A DNA stretch of 64,000 nt from Amanita rubescens (lineage: Eukaryota > Basidiomycota > Agaricomycetes > Agaricales > Amanitaceae). How positions within the stretch are numbered: the first letter of the stretch is position 1; every line of letters starts with the position of its first letter. Where the stretch lies: positions 79,020-143,019 of the forward strand of contig WION01000121.1 in assembly GCA_015039365.1 (NCBI GenBank). Reading direction: 5' to 3'. The notes under the pieces are model-generated. The model was not told the origin of the DNA. It saw only the letters and a list, made by a program, of their open reading frames with translations, and ran no database searches. A program made the position numbers and the translations under genes. Shown piece after piece: positions 20,869-33,695 of the stretch.

Positions 20869-23800
20869 ATGCCACGAACTATAATTGCCTTTGATGATGA
20901 TGACGATTCAGACTTATACGTATGTTCAAATGCGTTGTTTAGTCATGACGATTGACAATCACACAGGTAGACTTCTTTCCATTTGACGCCACGCCAGGTC
21001 CCAGTCGCGCACGTGAACCGTCTCCACCAGATGTGATTGATATACCAGACGACGCAGACGTAGAGTTCGCGGAGTCACCGGACCCACTCCTACAACAAGA
21101 ACTGGAAGGAAGCCAAAATGAAATTGCGAATATTGACAAAAAAATCGATGAGCTGTATAAAAATATCACCGAACTGAAGCAACTCAGGTCCATTCGAGAA
21201 CATGACATGAGATCGGTGCAGTCACAAATAGAAATGCGGGTTCGAACAGGGGGAAGAAGAATTTACCATCAGTTTGATTACGAGACGCGCATGGATTTTG
21301 AATGGTCGGAAGAAATGGCGAACCGAATGAAGAGCGTGTTCGGGATCGAGAAATTTCGACATTGTCAACGAGGGTACGTATCCGCCGTCAGGTAGCTATG
21401 TATAGGCTCATTTACAACATGAACAGGGTGTGCAATGCTGTGATGGACAAACGAGACGTCGTCTGTGTTATGCCAACAGGTCACTTCCTTTCTCATACGT
21501 TCATATATTCATATCAACGTTACGTACAGGCGGTGGGAAGTCGTTGACGTATCAGTTACCAGCTCTAGTCCAAACAGGGTGCACGCTAGTCATTTCACCG
21601 CTATTAGCCCTCATTGCGGATCAAGTATTTCATCTAGTAGAAGCAGGAAGTAAGCATAGTTATGCATATATGCGTGCCAGAGAAATAACCCATCAAGTCG
21701 AGGCCGTTCGTTATACAGGTGCAACACCGGAACATGAACGGCAACGTATTTATAACCGATTGTACGCTATGGCGGACGGAACTCTTTCCGAGGGCCAGAA
21801 GGAGATCAAATTGTGTTATGTAACGGTATGCGGTCGATCCCTTGCACTCGAATTGCAACTTAGGATTCATTTAGCCCGAGATGATCCTCAGAAGCTCCAA
21901 ATTCAAGAGAATGCTATCGTATTTGTTTGAAAACGGTCAACTCAGTGAGCGGAACTTTGAAATTACGTTCACAGATTAACACGAGGAATTATAGCTCGAA
22001 TTGTACTTGATGAAGCGCACTGTGTCTCTGAGCTAGGCCACGATTTCAGGTGCTTGCTAAAAATACCGCGAAATAGACAAAAATAATATTTGCATATATA
22101 GGAAAGACTACGGTCAGCTGGGTATCCTGCGTACATGCTACCCAAATGTACCTATTCTAGCGCTTTCGGCAACGTGCCCGCCACGTGTTTTGAATGACGT
22201 TCTCCATACGCTCAACATGAAGAGCATCATCGAACGTAGGTTCTTATCCGCGATTATCGAAGTGTTTTAATGCGGATGTACCCCACTAGATAACGACCCT
22301 CGACGTACTTTATATTTCTCGTCGCCACTATATAGAAAGAACCTTCATTACGAAATTTTACCCAAGCCGGAGGTTCAGAGGGAAGCAATAGGAGGGATAG
22401 TGAAATATATCTTGGAGAAGCACCCACACGACAGTGGGATCATATATTGCCTTCGTCAGAAAGTCAGTGAAAGCCCCATATTCGATTTTTTAAAAAACAT
22501 ATGCGAGCGATCATTCATCACATTATATCCAAAGGATTCCGAGACGGTAGCGAAAGAACTTCAAACTATGTCCATGGGCAAAATCAGGGCCGACGTCTAC
22601 CATGCCGATCTTCCAGACGCTCACAAGGAGAATCTCCATATCGAATGGCGGAGAGGTAATATTAAAGTAGTATGCGCAACGATAGGTGGGCAAAAAAACC
22701 TTTTGAATTTGCGCTTGACTTAGATACATCCCAGCCTTCGGTCTCGGCATCGATAAAGCAGACGTACGGTTTGTGCTCCACTTCTCAGTACGTCTTAGCA
22801 GCATATCTATCTATTTACTCCTCTTTAACTTGAACCAAGGTGCCCGTAAGCACAATATTATTTGATTCTCTAAAGTTGTTAAATAATAAGGTATCAGAAA
22901 TCCATCGAATGTTATTATCAGGAATCCGGGAGAGCAGGAAGGGACGGTAAAGACTCCGACTGTATTTTATATTACCGTCCACAAGATTGTATGAGCCTTT
23001 TCGCGATGGTAGATAGCCAAAGAGATGGTCGGGACAAAGGTGCGTCCCAAAGCACCGCAAAATTCGGAGATAATCTAAGCTCTAGGACAGTTCTTGCCAT
23101 GATCAGGTTCTGCGAGAACTTCAGTGCGATGTCGCAAGCTGCTTTTCTCACAGTGCGTATCATAGTAATTCGTACGTACCCATTAGGCTAAAGGTAAAGC
23201 AGGTATTTTTCCGTTGCAACGCAATTGCACAAATCCTCGTGGACCACGGACGACCTCGACGCTTCACAGCCTTGCGGTCATTGCGACAATTGCAAAAGGC
23301 CGCCTGAGAATGTAGAAACCCGCGACGTAACTGAGGATGCTTGGAAGCTCATGAAGGTTTTGAAAGCAGTTCAGAACCAGCCTATGACGCTTAAACGGTT
23401 GACGTCTCTTGCAAGAGGAAATAGTGGCGGGACTTACGACATTCCTGGTGGTGGCAAAGGAAAGATAGATATCGAAGAAGTCATCGGCTCGCCTATAAAG
23501 CTTAAACCCATTGTACGTTATTCATACTATATGAACAGAGGCGATACTCAGTCGTCCCCGAAAAAGGACACAGAACACCTTCTCAATCACCTTATGACGG
23601 AGAAGTATGTTGAAACCAGTGTGGTACGCAGTGTCCACGATCGCGCCATAGCAAATGTGAATGTCAAATTGGGAGCGCCTGCTGAGGAATTTCTTCAATA
23701 TTCTCGAGACAACATATCTCGTGGGATCATCCGGCATACCTTCCTAAAGCGACCGAGAGCGCCGCCTGTACCAAGGCCCCAGAAACAAGAAAACGGAAAA

Positions 23801-24136
23801 GAGGGCGTCGGCCGTAGGCGGAAGCGAAAGAGGGCCGTCGTCGAGGCGACATCAGACGAGGACAATAATATACCCAACGGACAGGCGAAGTCTGACAACG
23901 AGACGGAAGAGGTCGAGAAGCAGATCCTGGATTTGACTGGGTACGAAACTGAGCTGGACAACAATGTCGATAAGGATGACGAAATTGCATATGAGTGGTC
24001 TCGCAGCATCATATACGAACCTCCTCCTCCTCCAGCCAAGCGGCGTCGGCCGTCTAGGAAGTCGCCCCGTTACGATGTACCTGATTCCGAGTGCGAAAGG
24101 GAGAAAGAGGAAGCGATCGACATTTCATCTGATTAA
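20869..24136 (+). CDS. RecQ-family ATP-dependent DNA helicase (RECQL1-like), ~14 exons
   Basis: Starts [16 protein letters not shown] coiled coil ([20 protein letters not shown]) precedes the core. The core has the F/Q region [17 protein letters not shown], Walker [15 protein letters not shown], motif Ia [25 protein letters not shown] (the usual WGHDF Trp is Leu), [26 protein letters not shown] and ESGRAGRDG (motif VI). The zinc site PCGHCDNC and a winged-helix region follow, then a long charged tail. Introns are 47-72 nt: 20920-20966, 21374-21426, 21480-21529, 21650-21697, 21826-21874, 21945-21994, 22050-22102, 22236-22289, 22463-22534, 22686-22734, 22788-22839 and 22846-22897. The last two enclose a 6-nt exon. 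The join near 23150-23212, which should hold the first Zn-binding Cys, is unresolved. Confidence 0.85.
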
Positions 24137-24302
24137 AATTTCTTGATTACCCCTGGAGGAGCATCATCGCACGTCTTGTCGTACAAACATGTCAATGTAT
24201 TAGATAAAGATAGGCGACATGGGGCCATAATATTCTACTATACTAAGCTATTGTAGCGATATACATCTTGTTATTATTTAAGACCGTCCGGGCGGTCGTT
24301 TA
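24137..24302. other. Convergent 3' ends
   Basis: Short AT-rich gap between RecQ and the minus-strand Pro/Ser-rich gene. Confidence 0.5.
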
Positions 24303-27119
24303 CTAACGTTGTTGGGTTTGCTTTAGAGCGGGGCGTAGTGGAGTCTTGGGTATCAACCGGTGGCCCATATCAATCCTCACGCATTTCTCGTTCATCCAGC
24401 CCTCCCCATATTCAGGATAATCTTCCAAGTCCTGTGGATATTCCTGTCCAGCAGGCGCAGGCCTATACAACCCATCATTCGTCCATAGCTGGTCTCTGCG
24501 AAAACGAGTCAACATAACATCCGTCGTTACCGGCGAACACGTACCCTCGTCGATTAAACCAGCCTTCTCTTCTCTGGGAAGCTAAGACAGGGGAGGGACA
24601 AATGAGGTTATCGTCCCACCGTACAGTTCGTGGGTTTGGCATAGTCCGCCTTCCGCCGCCCATCGACGGTTGCCTGGTAACCGCGTCCGCCTTGAAAAAG
24701 GGAGGGGGAGGAGGGACGTCGCCATCCGAGTAACGTCTCTGAGGTTCAGGTGCAATCGCAGGCGGACGGGCAGTGTAAGAAGAATAGGGCTGATTCGCAG
24801 TTGCCGAGGTTGGGGTGGTTGAATCCCGACGACCCGAATAGCTGCCGTTACTGCTTAGAGATCGATCATCGTCAGAGTATCTTCTGCTCGGCCGCTGATA
24901 GATGCCCTGGGTTTCTACCGTGACGATGGGGGGACCACCGCGTGAATAGGACCGTGACATTTGATCGGCTTGGGGTGCTGATGGTCTAGCTAGTGGCACA
25001 AGAGTCGGGGATATAATCGGGATTTCAGACGGCGGTGGGGGCTGTGATGTCGAGTCTCTTCTCCTGCGCGTTTTGTCGGTTGGAGAAAGTGTCGGGAATT
25101 TCGGACGGCAGTGGGGGCTGAGACGTCGAATCTTTCCTCCTCCGTTCATATTCATAGGGATTTTCCGTCGAAGTTGGAGTTGGGAGAGAAGAAGCGGCTA
25201 GACTGCTCCTTTTGCGCACGGTCCTGGCCATGGCGTGATGATTTTGATTTTTCCGAAGATCGCTCCTCGCGGGGACTCGAGCTGGTACCGTTGTTTTTGT
25301 CTGCACGATCGTAGCTAGAGCTAGACTTTTTATTCCGGCTCGAACCTTCCCGATCACTGCTTTCGGCTCCTTCCCGGGACGAACGTCCGGGCCTGTTCCC
25401 CGATGTCCTATTTTCCTCAACAGGGGCCAAGGTAGGGGAGGAAGTAGAGTTGTGTCTGGAGGGGGGTTGAGACCGGTCCGTGTTTGGAGTTTCCACTTTG
25501 GGGATGAATCTAGGCTCGTGCGGTGGAGAGGTGGAACTCGTGTTTTCAGGAACACGTTGTGCATCGTCAGGTGCCGCAGCCCGTCGCCTGTCCTTGGACT
25601 TGCGTGTAGAGGAGCTCCTTGTTACTTCCCCGTTCTCGTATTCGTCCGAGGAGTACTGGACGGCTACGACAGACGCAATTCCAACCGAAGACGGTGGAGA
25701 ACGAATAGAAGTAGCCGGCTCAGCTTGAACTGATACGGAACCGCGCCGTTCGCGCCTGCTGCTGGAGGATTGCTTGGTCTGATAGTGGTACTTGTTGCTC
25801 GGGAACATCGTTACGTTGTTGACCTTTCCTGTCATCGGGTAAAAGCTGTTTTGAGGGCATTTCCGGGGATCTTTGGACTATCAGCACCTTCTCTGCGACC
25901 GGCGCACCCTCGGATGTGCCGTACATACGGGCCTGAGGAGGGGGTATAGGCAAAGGACGGGAATGAGGGTTTTCTGTTTCTCGATCACTTGCACGTCGAG
26001 ATCGTGATGTCGGGTTGTATAATTCGTATGATATATCGGGGCTGTTCCAGGGAGTTGATGGAATTCTGCTTTCGTCTCCCACTCGTTCAAAGGGGGAAGG
26101 AAATCATCGGCGTGGCGTGCAGGTGGAACAGCTGGCCGGTAGGAAGCGGAACCGTAGACGGGACGCCCATCTGAAGATCGATTTTCGCGGTAGCTAGTTG
26201 AGCGCTGAAGCTCATCCGCGTACCGTATCTGTGTTGGGCTACTCGTGAGCGGTGCATCGGTAAATATTTGGCGAGCTGTAGAATCGCGTGGCACGGCAAT
26301 GGGTGTGGCCATGTGTGGCATGGAGGGCACGAGGCCCGGCCCTGAGAGCGACCCCCGCCCTAATGTTCCATACATGGCAGAGGCCGCTGCATTATATTCG
26401 GCGTTTATCTTTGCTATTTTGTGAACATCGTCTTCTGATTCGACAGATAAGACAGATTCCGCATAAGGAACTTGGCCGGATGGAGTGACCATTGCCAGTA
26501 GGCACGTTCCCACCTTCTCGCTTTGATGAAACACAGGGTGCCTGCGCGAATCGGTTTGCAAGCGAGCGTTATCATTTGACGGCCCTGACCGAAGAGAAGG
26601 ATCTGAATCTGGAATGCTTAGCCGAGGCGTGCTGTACCCAGCGTCCGTGCGATTTCGGAAGTTGCTAGAATAAGCTGCTTGCGGTTGAGGTGAAGTGTTG
26701 GGTACGGAAGGAACGGGCATACGTGGGCTTCCCGAATCAACAGGAGAATTAGGGTTTGAGAAATCCGACCGGTCTGAGGCAAGCTCAGGCATAGATATCG
26801 AAGTATCGTCGGAAACGACGATAGAATAAGTAGTAGTGGGAGTCGAAATATGATCGTCATACGAGGAAGAATAAATATCCGATATTGAAGAGAAAGGGTG
26901 TTCATAAATATAGTCGTCCGGAGGGAAATGCGAATAAATAGGATATTCAGGTGCAGGCTTTCTGTTGTCGGGGTCGGAGAAATAACGGGGTGTACGTGAC
27001 CTGTCGTCCGTTGTGAATGGTCGAGCATCGCCATACGAAGCATAATACCGGTTATCAGAGGGTGTCGATTGGTAGCCAGGATCCAACTTGGCCGTTGCTG
27101 TGTATGACAGGGAGGACAT
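24303..27119 (-). CDS. Pro/Ser-rich conserved agaricomycete hypothetical protein; frame changes repeatedly
   Basis: The N-terminus starts near 27119 (MSSLSYTATAKLD) and the low-complexity protein ends at 24303. The C-terminal block is family-like: RTVRWDDNLICPSPVLASQR, GWFNRRG, then a 49-nt intron (GTACGT...TCGCAG), DQLWTNDGLYRP, YPEYGEGW and RLIPKTPLRPALK. Between them the readable frame switches near 26095, 25760, 25200 and 25090, with no obvious introns at these places. A ~60-bp unit encoding RRRDSTSQPPPPSEIP is duplicated at 25021-25140. Either unrecognised introns or a gene gathering indels in a disordered region. An upstream exon (MSGISSSRPAQ, 27223-27270) is possible. Confidence 0.55.
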
Positions 27120-28128
27120 CACTGGTGCCCTAAAAACGCGGAAAGATGCTCCATCCGCATAATACTTTGATGAATGAGGTCAATATGGAACACGATAATA
27201 TGAGCGAGTGAATGTTCACCTTTTTCTGGGCGTTTTGTGCAGGACGTGACGAAGAGATGCCAGACATTGTGTTAGACCGTACTGTCGTGAACATGGTATT
27301 AGGAAAAGATGCTCAGCATCGGGTAGAGGCATAGGAAGAGGGTATGGTCTATATGTACCTAAGGGTTTAGGTCACGTTCCGTACACGAGTTTGGACTTGT
27401 GTGATACATGTGGCAAGTACTCTCGCCACAGATCGCACTGGTGTGCCCGTTGGATACGCTACGTGTATGACTCGTCATAACTTCCACTCAATGCGCGAAG
27501 CCGTCCATGTTAGGTGCGTGAAGCACAACAAGATGCTCATCCATCTGCAGGTATGACAGGAGCATTCCGACAACTGTTCCGATGAATGCAATCAAATACT
27601 TGTGGCTTTCCTTCCATTTTCACGTCTCGTTCATTTAATTGAGGGACGAACTAGTATGCGGGAATTTGTTCGAACTTGGAACCAAGCAGCAACACGAGAC
27701 GAGCTTGTGCAATGTGAAAGACTGGTGAAGCGGTATCTGTAAAGGACACGTACCATCACGCAGTCGTAATAAATTGCTTTGCCCGTCGAGAAAGTGGATA
27801 GTTTTGATTCCCGGGTGAGCTGTGCCAAGCGCTGCAGGAGTGGACATGCACGTGGGTGATGGCCCGCGTGCATTGGCACAGGAAAGTAGAAGATCACCAA
27901 TCTAAGCATCTGAGAAAGTGCAAATGACGTTCAACTAGGCAGGACCGGCTCTGAACTACGTTTTACCGTACTAGCGGAGTAGTAGGGCAACGGAGCGTGA
28001 CTTAGAGTGGGCGTGACGCCGTGTGACGCTGTGGAAGGCGTTGCCAAATAAGAGACAACCAAGAAATTGTTGCGAGTCCAACTGGAGACTTGTTGAGCTA
28101 GAGCTGGCGCGGTTATCTGGACATTGTC
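27120..28128. other. Divergent intergenic region
   Basis: Promoter region between the Pro/Ser-rich gene and CFT1. Frames at 27631-27909 and 27931-28215 lack motifs and look non-coding. Confidence 0.4.
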
Positions 28129-31100
28129 ATGCATGCACTGAGGCACCAAATCCTTCCCCCGAGCGGCGTAGAGTTTGCCGCGAGCCTCAAACTGAGGCCG
28201 TCGACCTTGGGTCAATTACCAACACCCAGGCACGAGTTCGTCGCGAGAGCACTATGCAATGTGGTTGTCGCGCGCTCAAATCTTCTCCGAATATTCGAGG
28301 TCCGTGAAGAGCTTGCCCCAATTCCGTCCCAAGCCGGGGATGAGCGCGAGAGGAAATCTAAAACCAGGAAGGGAACGGAACCGGTGGAGGGCGAGGTTGA
28401 GATGGACGAACAGGGAGAAGGTTTCGTCAATATAGCCAAGGTGACTTTGGGATGCAATAGCTCACCGATTTGTATCTAATGAAACTGTCTATAGTCCGCC
28501 GGCTATAAAATTGCAGTAAATCCTCCCACCGTTACACGTCTGTTCCTCGTCAAGGAACATCGTCTTCACGGGCACGTCACGGGCTTGGCAGGTGTCAAGA
28601 CAATAGCTTCATACGAAGACAAACTTGATCGTTTATTGGTTTCATTCAAGGACGCAAAAGTGAGTCGAGCATTCCAACTTCCAGAATACCCATGAATTGT
28701 TCCTTAGATCGCGCTGTTGGAATGGTCAGATACCGTTCAAGACCTCATAACCGTGTCGATCCATACCTATGAACGAGCACCGCAGCTGGTACGTGCCCCG
28801 TTCATGTTCCGTCACCCAACTGAGCGTGATTCAGGCTTCTCTCGATTCGCCGCTTTGTCGTTCCTTATTCCGCGTCGACCCCCTTTCTCGTTGTGCTGCA
28901 CTTTCTCTTCCAAAAGATGCCATTGCTGTCTTACCATTCGTTCAGACACAAGTAGACCTTGACGTGATGGATCAAGATCAACAGAACCGGTATGTTACCA
29001 GGATTAACTTACGGTCTTTATCAAATTAACCCATTGGTAGGGATATCCCGTATTCTCCAAGTTTCGTCCTCGATCTGCCGGCGGAAGTCGACCACAATAT
29101 CCATAATATAATCGATTTTGCTTTCCTCCCAGGCTTTAATAACCCGACGGTGGCCTTACTATTCCAGCCTCAACAAACGTGGACAGGGTAAGTTTATTAG
29201 ACATGAAACATCTTCTACATGTTCTAATTTCAAACCCAGACGTTTGAAGGAGTACAAAGACACAACCAAGCTGATATTCTTCACCCTCGATCTGACGGCT
29301 CAAAACTATCCCGTAATCACCTCCGTAGAAGGTCTTCCTTATGATTGCATCTCTCTACTTCCTTGTTCGACTTCTCTTGGAGGTGTGGTAATTATAGCAG
29401 GAAACTGCTTAATCTACGTCGACCAATCGTCTCGAAGAGTCGTTTTGCCCGTCAATGGATGGATGGCGAGAGTCAGCGATATGCCGTTGCCTCAACTTCA
29501 AGGGGAAGATTTAACACGGAACTTGACGCTCGAAGGGTGTCGCTCGGCATTCGTTGACGACAAGACGTTCTTTGTTATTCTCAAAGACGGGACAATCTAC
29601 CCAGTCGAAATCGTCGCGGACGGCAAACTAGTCTCAAAATTGAGAATGGCCCCGGCCTTGGCTCAGACAACTATTCCCTCCATCGCCTTGAAGATGGAGG
29701 AAGACCATCTGTTCGTGGGGAGCAGCGTCGGACCTTCCGCGTTATTGAAAGCAGCTCACGTCGAAGAAGAAATCGAGGCTGATGTTGATGTGCACCCTGC
29801 ACTCGCTACCGTCGTGCCTGCCACGAGCATGCAGATTGATGATGAAGACGATGACGAAGGTATTTGTTTCATTTTCTCCTCTCTGGATCAGCCGCTGACG
29901 TCGGTGGCGCAGACATCTATGGTCCCTCGAAAGCAGACGAACCAGCTGCAAACGGGCCAACAGATGGCCGGAGCGCTGTTAGAAAGACGCGCACAGTAAT
30001 CCATCTCTCGATATGCGACTCCATTCCTGCCCACGGCCCCGTAACAGATCTCGCTTTTTCACTTGCAAGAAACGGCGTGCGTTTCATTTCTTCCTTCCCG
30101 ATAATACATTTGCCCCGGGTTCCCCGCACATGCGCAGCCCTGTCTTTTACCATATCAGTGGACTGACAATGTATGACGTTCCTTTTAGGACCGTTACGTC
30201 CCCGAGCTAGTAGCAGCCACAGGAACGGGGACGCTCGGAGGATTCACATTGTTCCAGGTCAGATCCATCAGATTTACCATGCAATATTGCGCCATTTAGG
30301 GCCATGCTGATTCGGTTAATGTGATTTGTAGCGGGATCTCCCTATTAGGACAAAACGCAAGGTTCATATCCTAGGCGGTGCGAGGGGCATGTGGTCCCTT
30401 CCTATTCGGCAGTCTGTCAGAGCGAGTGGGGGAATCTCATATGAGACGCCATCGCAGACGGAGAACGACACACTTATCATTAGCACGGATTCAAATCCGT
30501 CGCCTGGCGTTTCTCGAGTAAGCGTCTTTTTCAAATGGTGATGTTGGCGTTAAATTTGATACGGTGATATTACAGATTGCAAAACGGTCTGCAAAGGGAG
30601 ATGTCACAGTTACGACTCGTATTCCAGACACAACGATTGGCTGTGGTCCGTTCTTCCAGCGAACGGCGATTCTGCAGGTTATGACAAATGCCATCAGGGT
30701 TCTGGAGCCTGGTGCGTAATCCCATTCCACCTAGTTTTCTCGATATTCATTCGAGTTTCCCGCACAGATGGAACAGAACGACAAGTCATTAAAGACATGG
30801 ATGGGACAATTCCCAGACCAAAGATCAGAACGTGCAGTATATCCGATCCTTTCGTTCTCATCTTCCGAGAAGATGATACGATCGGGCTGTTCATTGGTGA
30901 AACAGAACGAGGAAAAATCAGGCGAAAAGACATGTCGCCAATGGGTGACAAGGTAAGTCAACACCGCATGACATGTGCGCCGGTAATGAAACCGTGATTA
31001 TGCCTGCTTTCTAGTCATCTCGTTATTTGTGTGGCTGCTTCTATCTGGATGCCACGAGTTTGTTCGATACTCAGTTCGAAGGAAGCCAGAATGCGGCGAT

Positions 31101-33695
31101 CACAATGCAATCCGTCAGCATGGAAAGTCGAAGTCAGTGGCTTGTATTGTTGCGGCCTCAAGGCGTCATGGAGGTTAGTCTTATGAATTAATTATCGTAA
31201 AGGCATGATGATATACAATCGCTCAGATGTGGACTCTTCCCAAGTTAACCCTCACTTTTTCAAGCTTGGCAATCGCAACTCTTCAAAATGTTCTTACCGA
31301 CTCGCATGATCCACCAGCACCATCTCCGCCCCTGGATCCACCACGCAAGTCACAGGAGCAAGACATAGAGCAGTTACTAGTATCGCCTATAGGCGAGTCG
31401 TCCCCGAGACCTCATCTTTTCGTACGTTGTATGCTTTCTTCGATGATGACGTCTTTCCAACGAGAATTTCAAGGTTATTCTGCGCTCGGGCCAAATCGCC
31501 ATCTACGAGGCATCCGCAGACAACGGGTCAGTACCGGAGGGTGGGGATGCAGACAACGACATGTCAGCCCGGCGAACATCTACACTTAAGATCAAGTTCG
31601 TCAAAATTCTTTCCAAGGCCTTCGAGATTCAAAGAGCCGAGGAAAACGAGAAAAGCATCATCGCGGAACAAAAACGCATATCCCGGACCTTTGTCCCTTT
31701 CACGAGCACGATTGGCTCCATCACTCTTTCTGGCATTTTCTTCACCGGAGACAATCCTAATTGGATCTTAGCTACCGACAAGGGGGGACTGCGTCTTTAC
31801 CCTTCTGGGCATAACGTGGTGCACACGTTTACTGCCTGCTCGCTGTGGGAATCAAAAAGCGAGTTCTTGGTGTATACGGACGAGGTAGGTTGAGAGTATT
31901 TTATGGTTTTGAGCCGGCTCATCTCACTATTTTAGGGCGGCCCGAGTCTCATAGAGTGGATACCTAACTACCAACTCGACGGGCCCTTGCCATTCCGATC
32001 CATGCCCTTCGGAAGAGCTTACTCCAACGTGGTGTTTGATCCCTCAACCCAATTGATCGTCGCCGCGTCTTCTTTGCAAGCGCATTTTGCGTCGTACGAC
32101 GAGGATGGAGGCAGGTTATGGGAGTCGGACGGTAAGTTTGAACGTGAACTGATTCCTCGATTCTTGCTCAATTGATTACGGCTAGCGCCAAATATTTCTG
32201 ATCCGATTTGTGACTGTTCGACGCTCGAACTGATCAGCCCTGAGCTGTGGGTCCCTATGGATGGGTAACGCAGTTCTCTTTTCCCTTGCTAATGGTCACC
32301 TGATCTGAAATTCAGGTTTGAGTTTGCGACGAACGAGTTTGTGAACGACATCACGATCGTAACTCTTGAAACAGCAAGCACAGAAACAGGCACGAAGGAT
32401 TACGTTGCGGTTGGCACAACGATAGACCGCGGAGAGGATTTAGCGGCCAAGGGTTGCGTATGTACCACTTTCAGTCGGGTAACTGGGCTAAGAACTGATG
32501 ACGAGCAATATCAAGACATACATTTTCGAAATTGTGGAAGTCGTACCGGATCCGTCTCAGAATCCCAAGCGATGGCACAAGCTCCGACTACTCTGCAGGG
32601 ATGATGCGAAGGGGCCGGTCACTGCCGTCTGCGGGTTCCAAGGCTACCTCGTTTCTTCCATGGGACAAAAGGTGTGTACTACGCTTCAGATTTTGATGGT
32701 GCCTACCACGTGGTTTTGTTTGGTACAGATCTTTGTACGCGCATTCGACTCGGATGAGCGCCTCGTGGGAGTTGCGTTTCTCGATGTAGGGGTGTACGTC
32801 ACCTCTTTACGCACGTTGAAGAACTTGCTGTTGGTGGGCGACGCGGTTAAGAGCGTATGGCTTGTTGCTTTCCAGGCGAGTTCTCGTCTTCCCCCAACCT
32901 GAACTATCATGGACTTACCATTCCCTGAGGATAGGAAGACCCATACAAGCTAGTTCTCCTTGCGAAGGATACGGACCGAGTCTGCGTAACCTGTGCCGAT
33001 TTTTTCTTCGCCAACGGAGAACTAGCGATCGTCACTGGAGACGAGGAAGGGATCCTCAGGATATATGAGTATAATCCAGCAGGTCTGTTAATCATTTTTG
33101 GTTGTCTTGCGGGTGCTGAATCAATGAATACTACAGACCCTGAATCACGCGATGGGCGTCATCTCCTACTAAGAACTGAGTTCCACGAACAATGCGAGTA
33201 TCGTACGACGGTCCTCGTGGCTCGTCGAACGAAAGATGACCTTGCTATTCCCCAAGCGCGCCTAATCACTGGTGTGTAATAACACCCATTTTCTCTGCAT
33301 GATCCCTGATGCACCATTGTTAAAGGATCCCCCGATGGATCAATATCTAGCCTTACACCCGTTGATGAGACCGCCTTCAAGCGACTGCAACTACTCCAAG
33401 GCCAGCTAACTAGGAATATGCAACACGTTGCAGGGTTGAACCCAAAAGCTTTCCGGTGGGCAAATATTTGGCTATCATTGCATGCGTACTCAATCGTCGT
33501 TGCTCCATATAAATCTTTAGTATTGTCCGGAATGACAAGGTGTCAAAGCCACTCTCAAAAGGAATATTAGACGGAAATCTGCTCAGACATTTTGAGATTT
33601 TACCAATTACCCGTCAGCAGGAAATCACGAAGGAGATAGGGATTGATAGACGGGCAGTGATTAAAGATTGGATTGGTATTGGTGGCTATTGGTGA
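28129..33695 (+). CDS. cft1: CFT1/CPSF160, mRNA cleavage and polyadenylation factor subunit A
   Basis: A large protein of the CPSF-A/MMS1/DDB1 beta-propeller family, start MHALRHQILPPSGVEFA and end WIGIGGYW. Recognisable segments are VARSNLLRIFEVREE, KDAKIALLEWSD, SFVLDLP, LPCSTSLGGVVII, GPVTDLAFS, ILGGARGMWSLPIR, LRSGQIAIYEA, DPYKLVLLAKD and the C-terminal IVRNDKVSKPLSKGILDGNL. I place 22 introns, mostly 43-75 nt (30077-30188 is 112 nt). The intron 32876-32934 appears to use a GC-AG pair (CAG|GCGAGT). Every exon join keeps the frame except one (near 32458-32515) that I could not fix exactly. In the nucleus the protein belongs to the cleavage/polyadenylation complex. No break seen. Confidence 0.9.

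Noticed and set aside
24475..25564. Separate small genes for each Pro/Ser-rich frame
   Set aside because: The pieces follow the order of one known family and share a strand, so one disturbed gene is the simpler reading.
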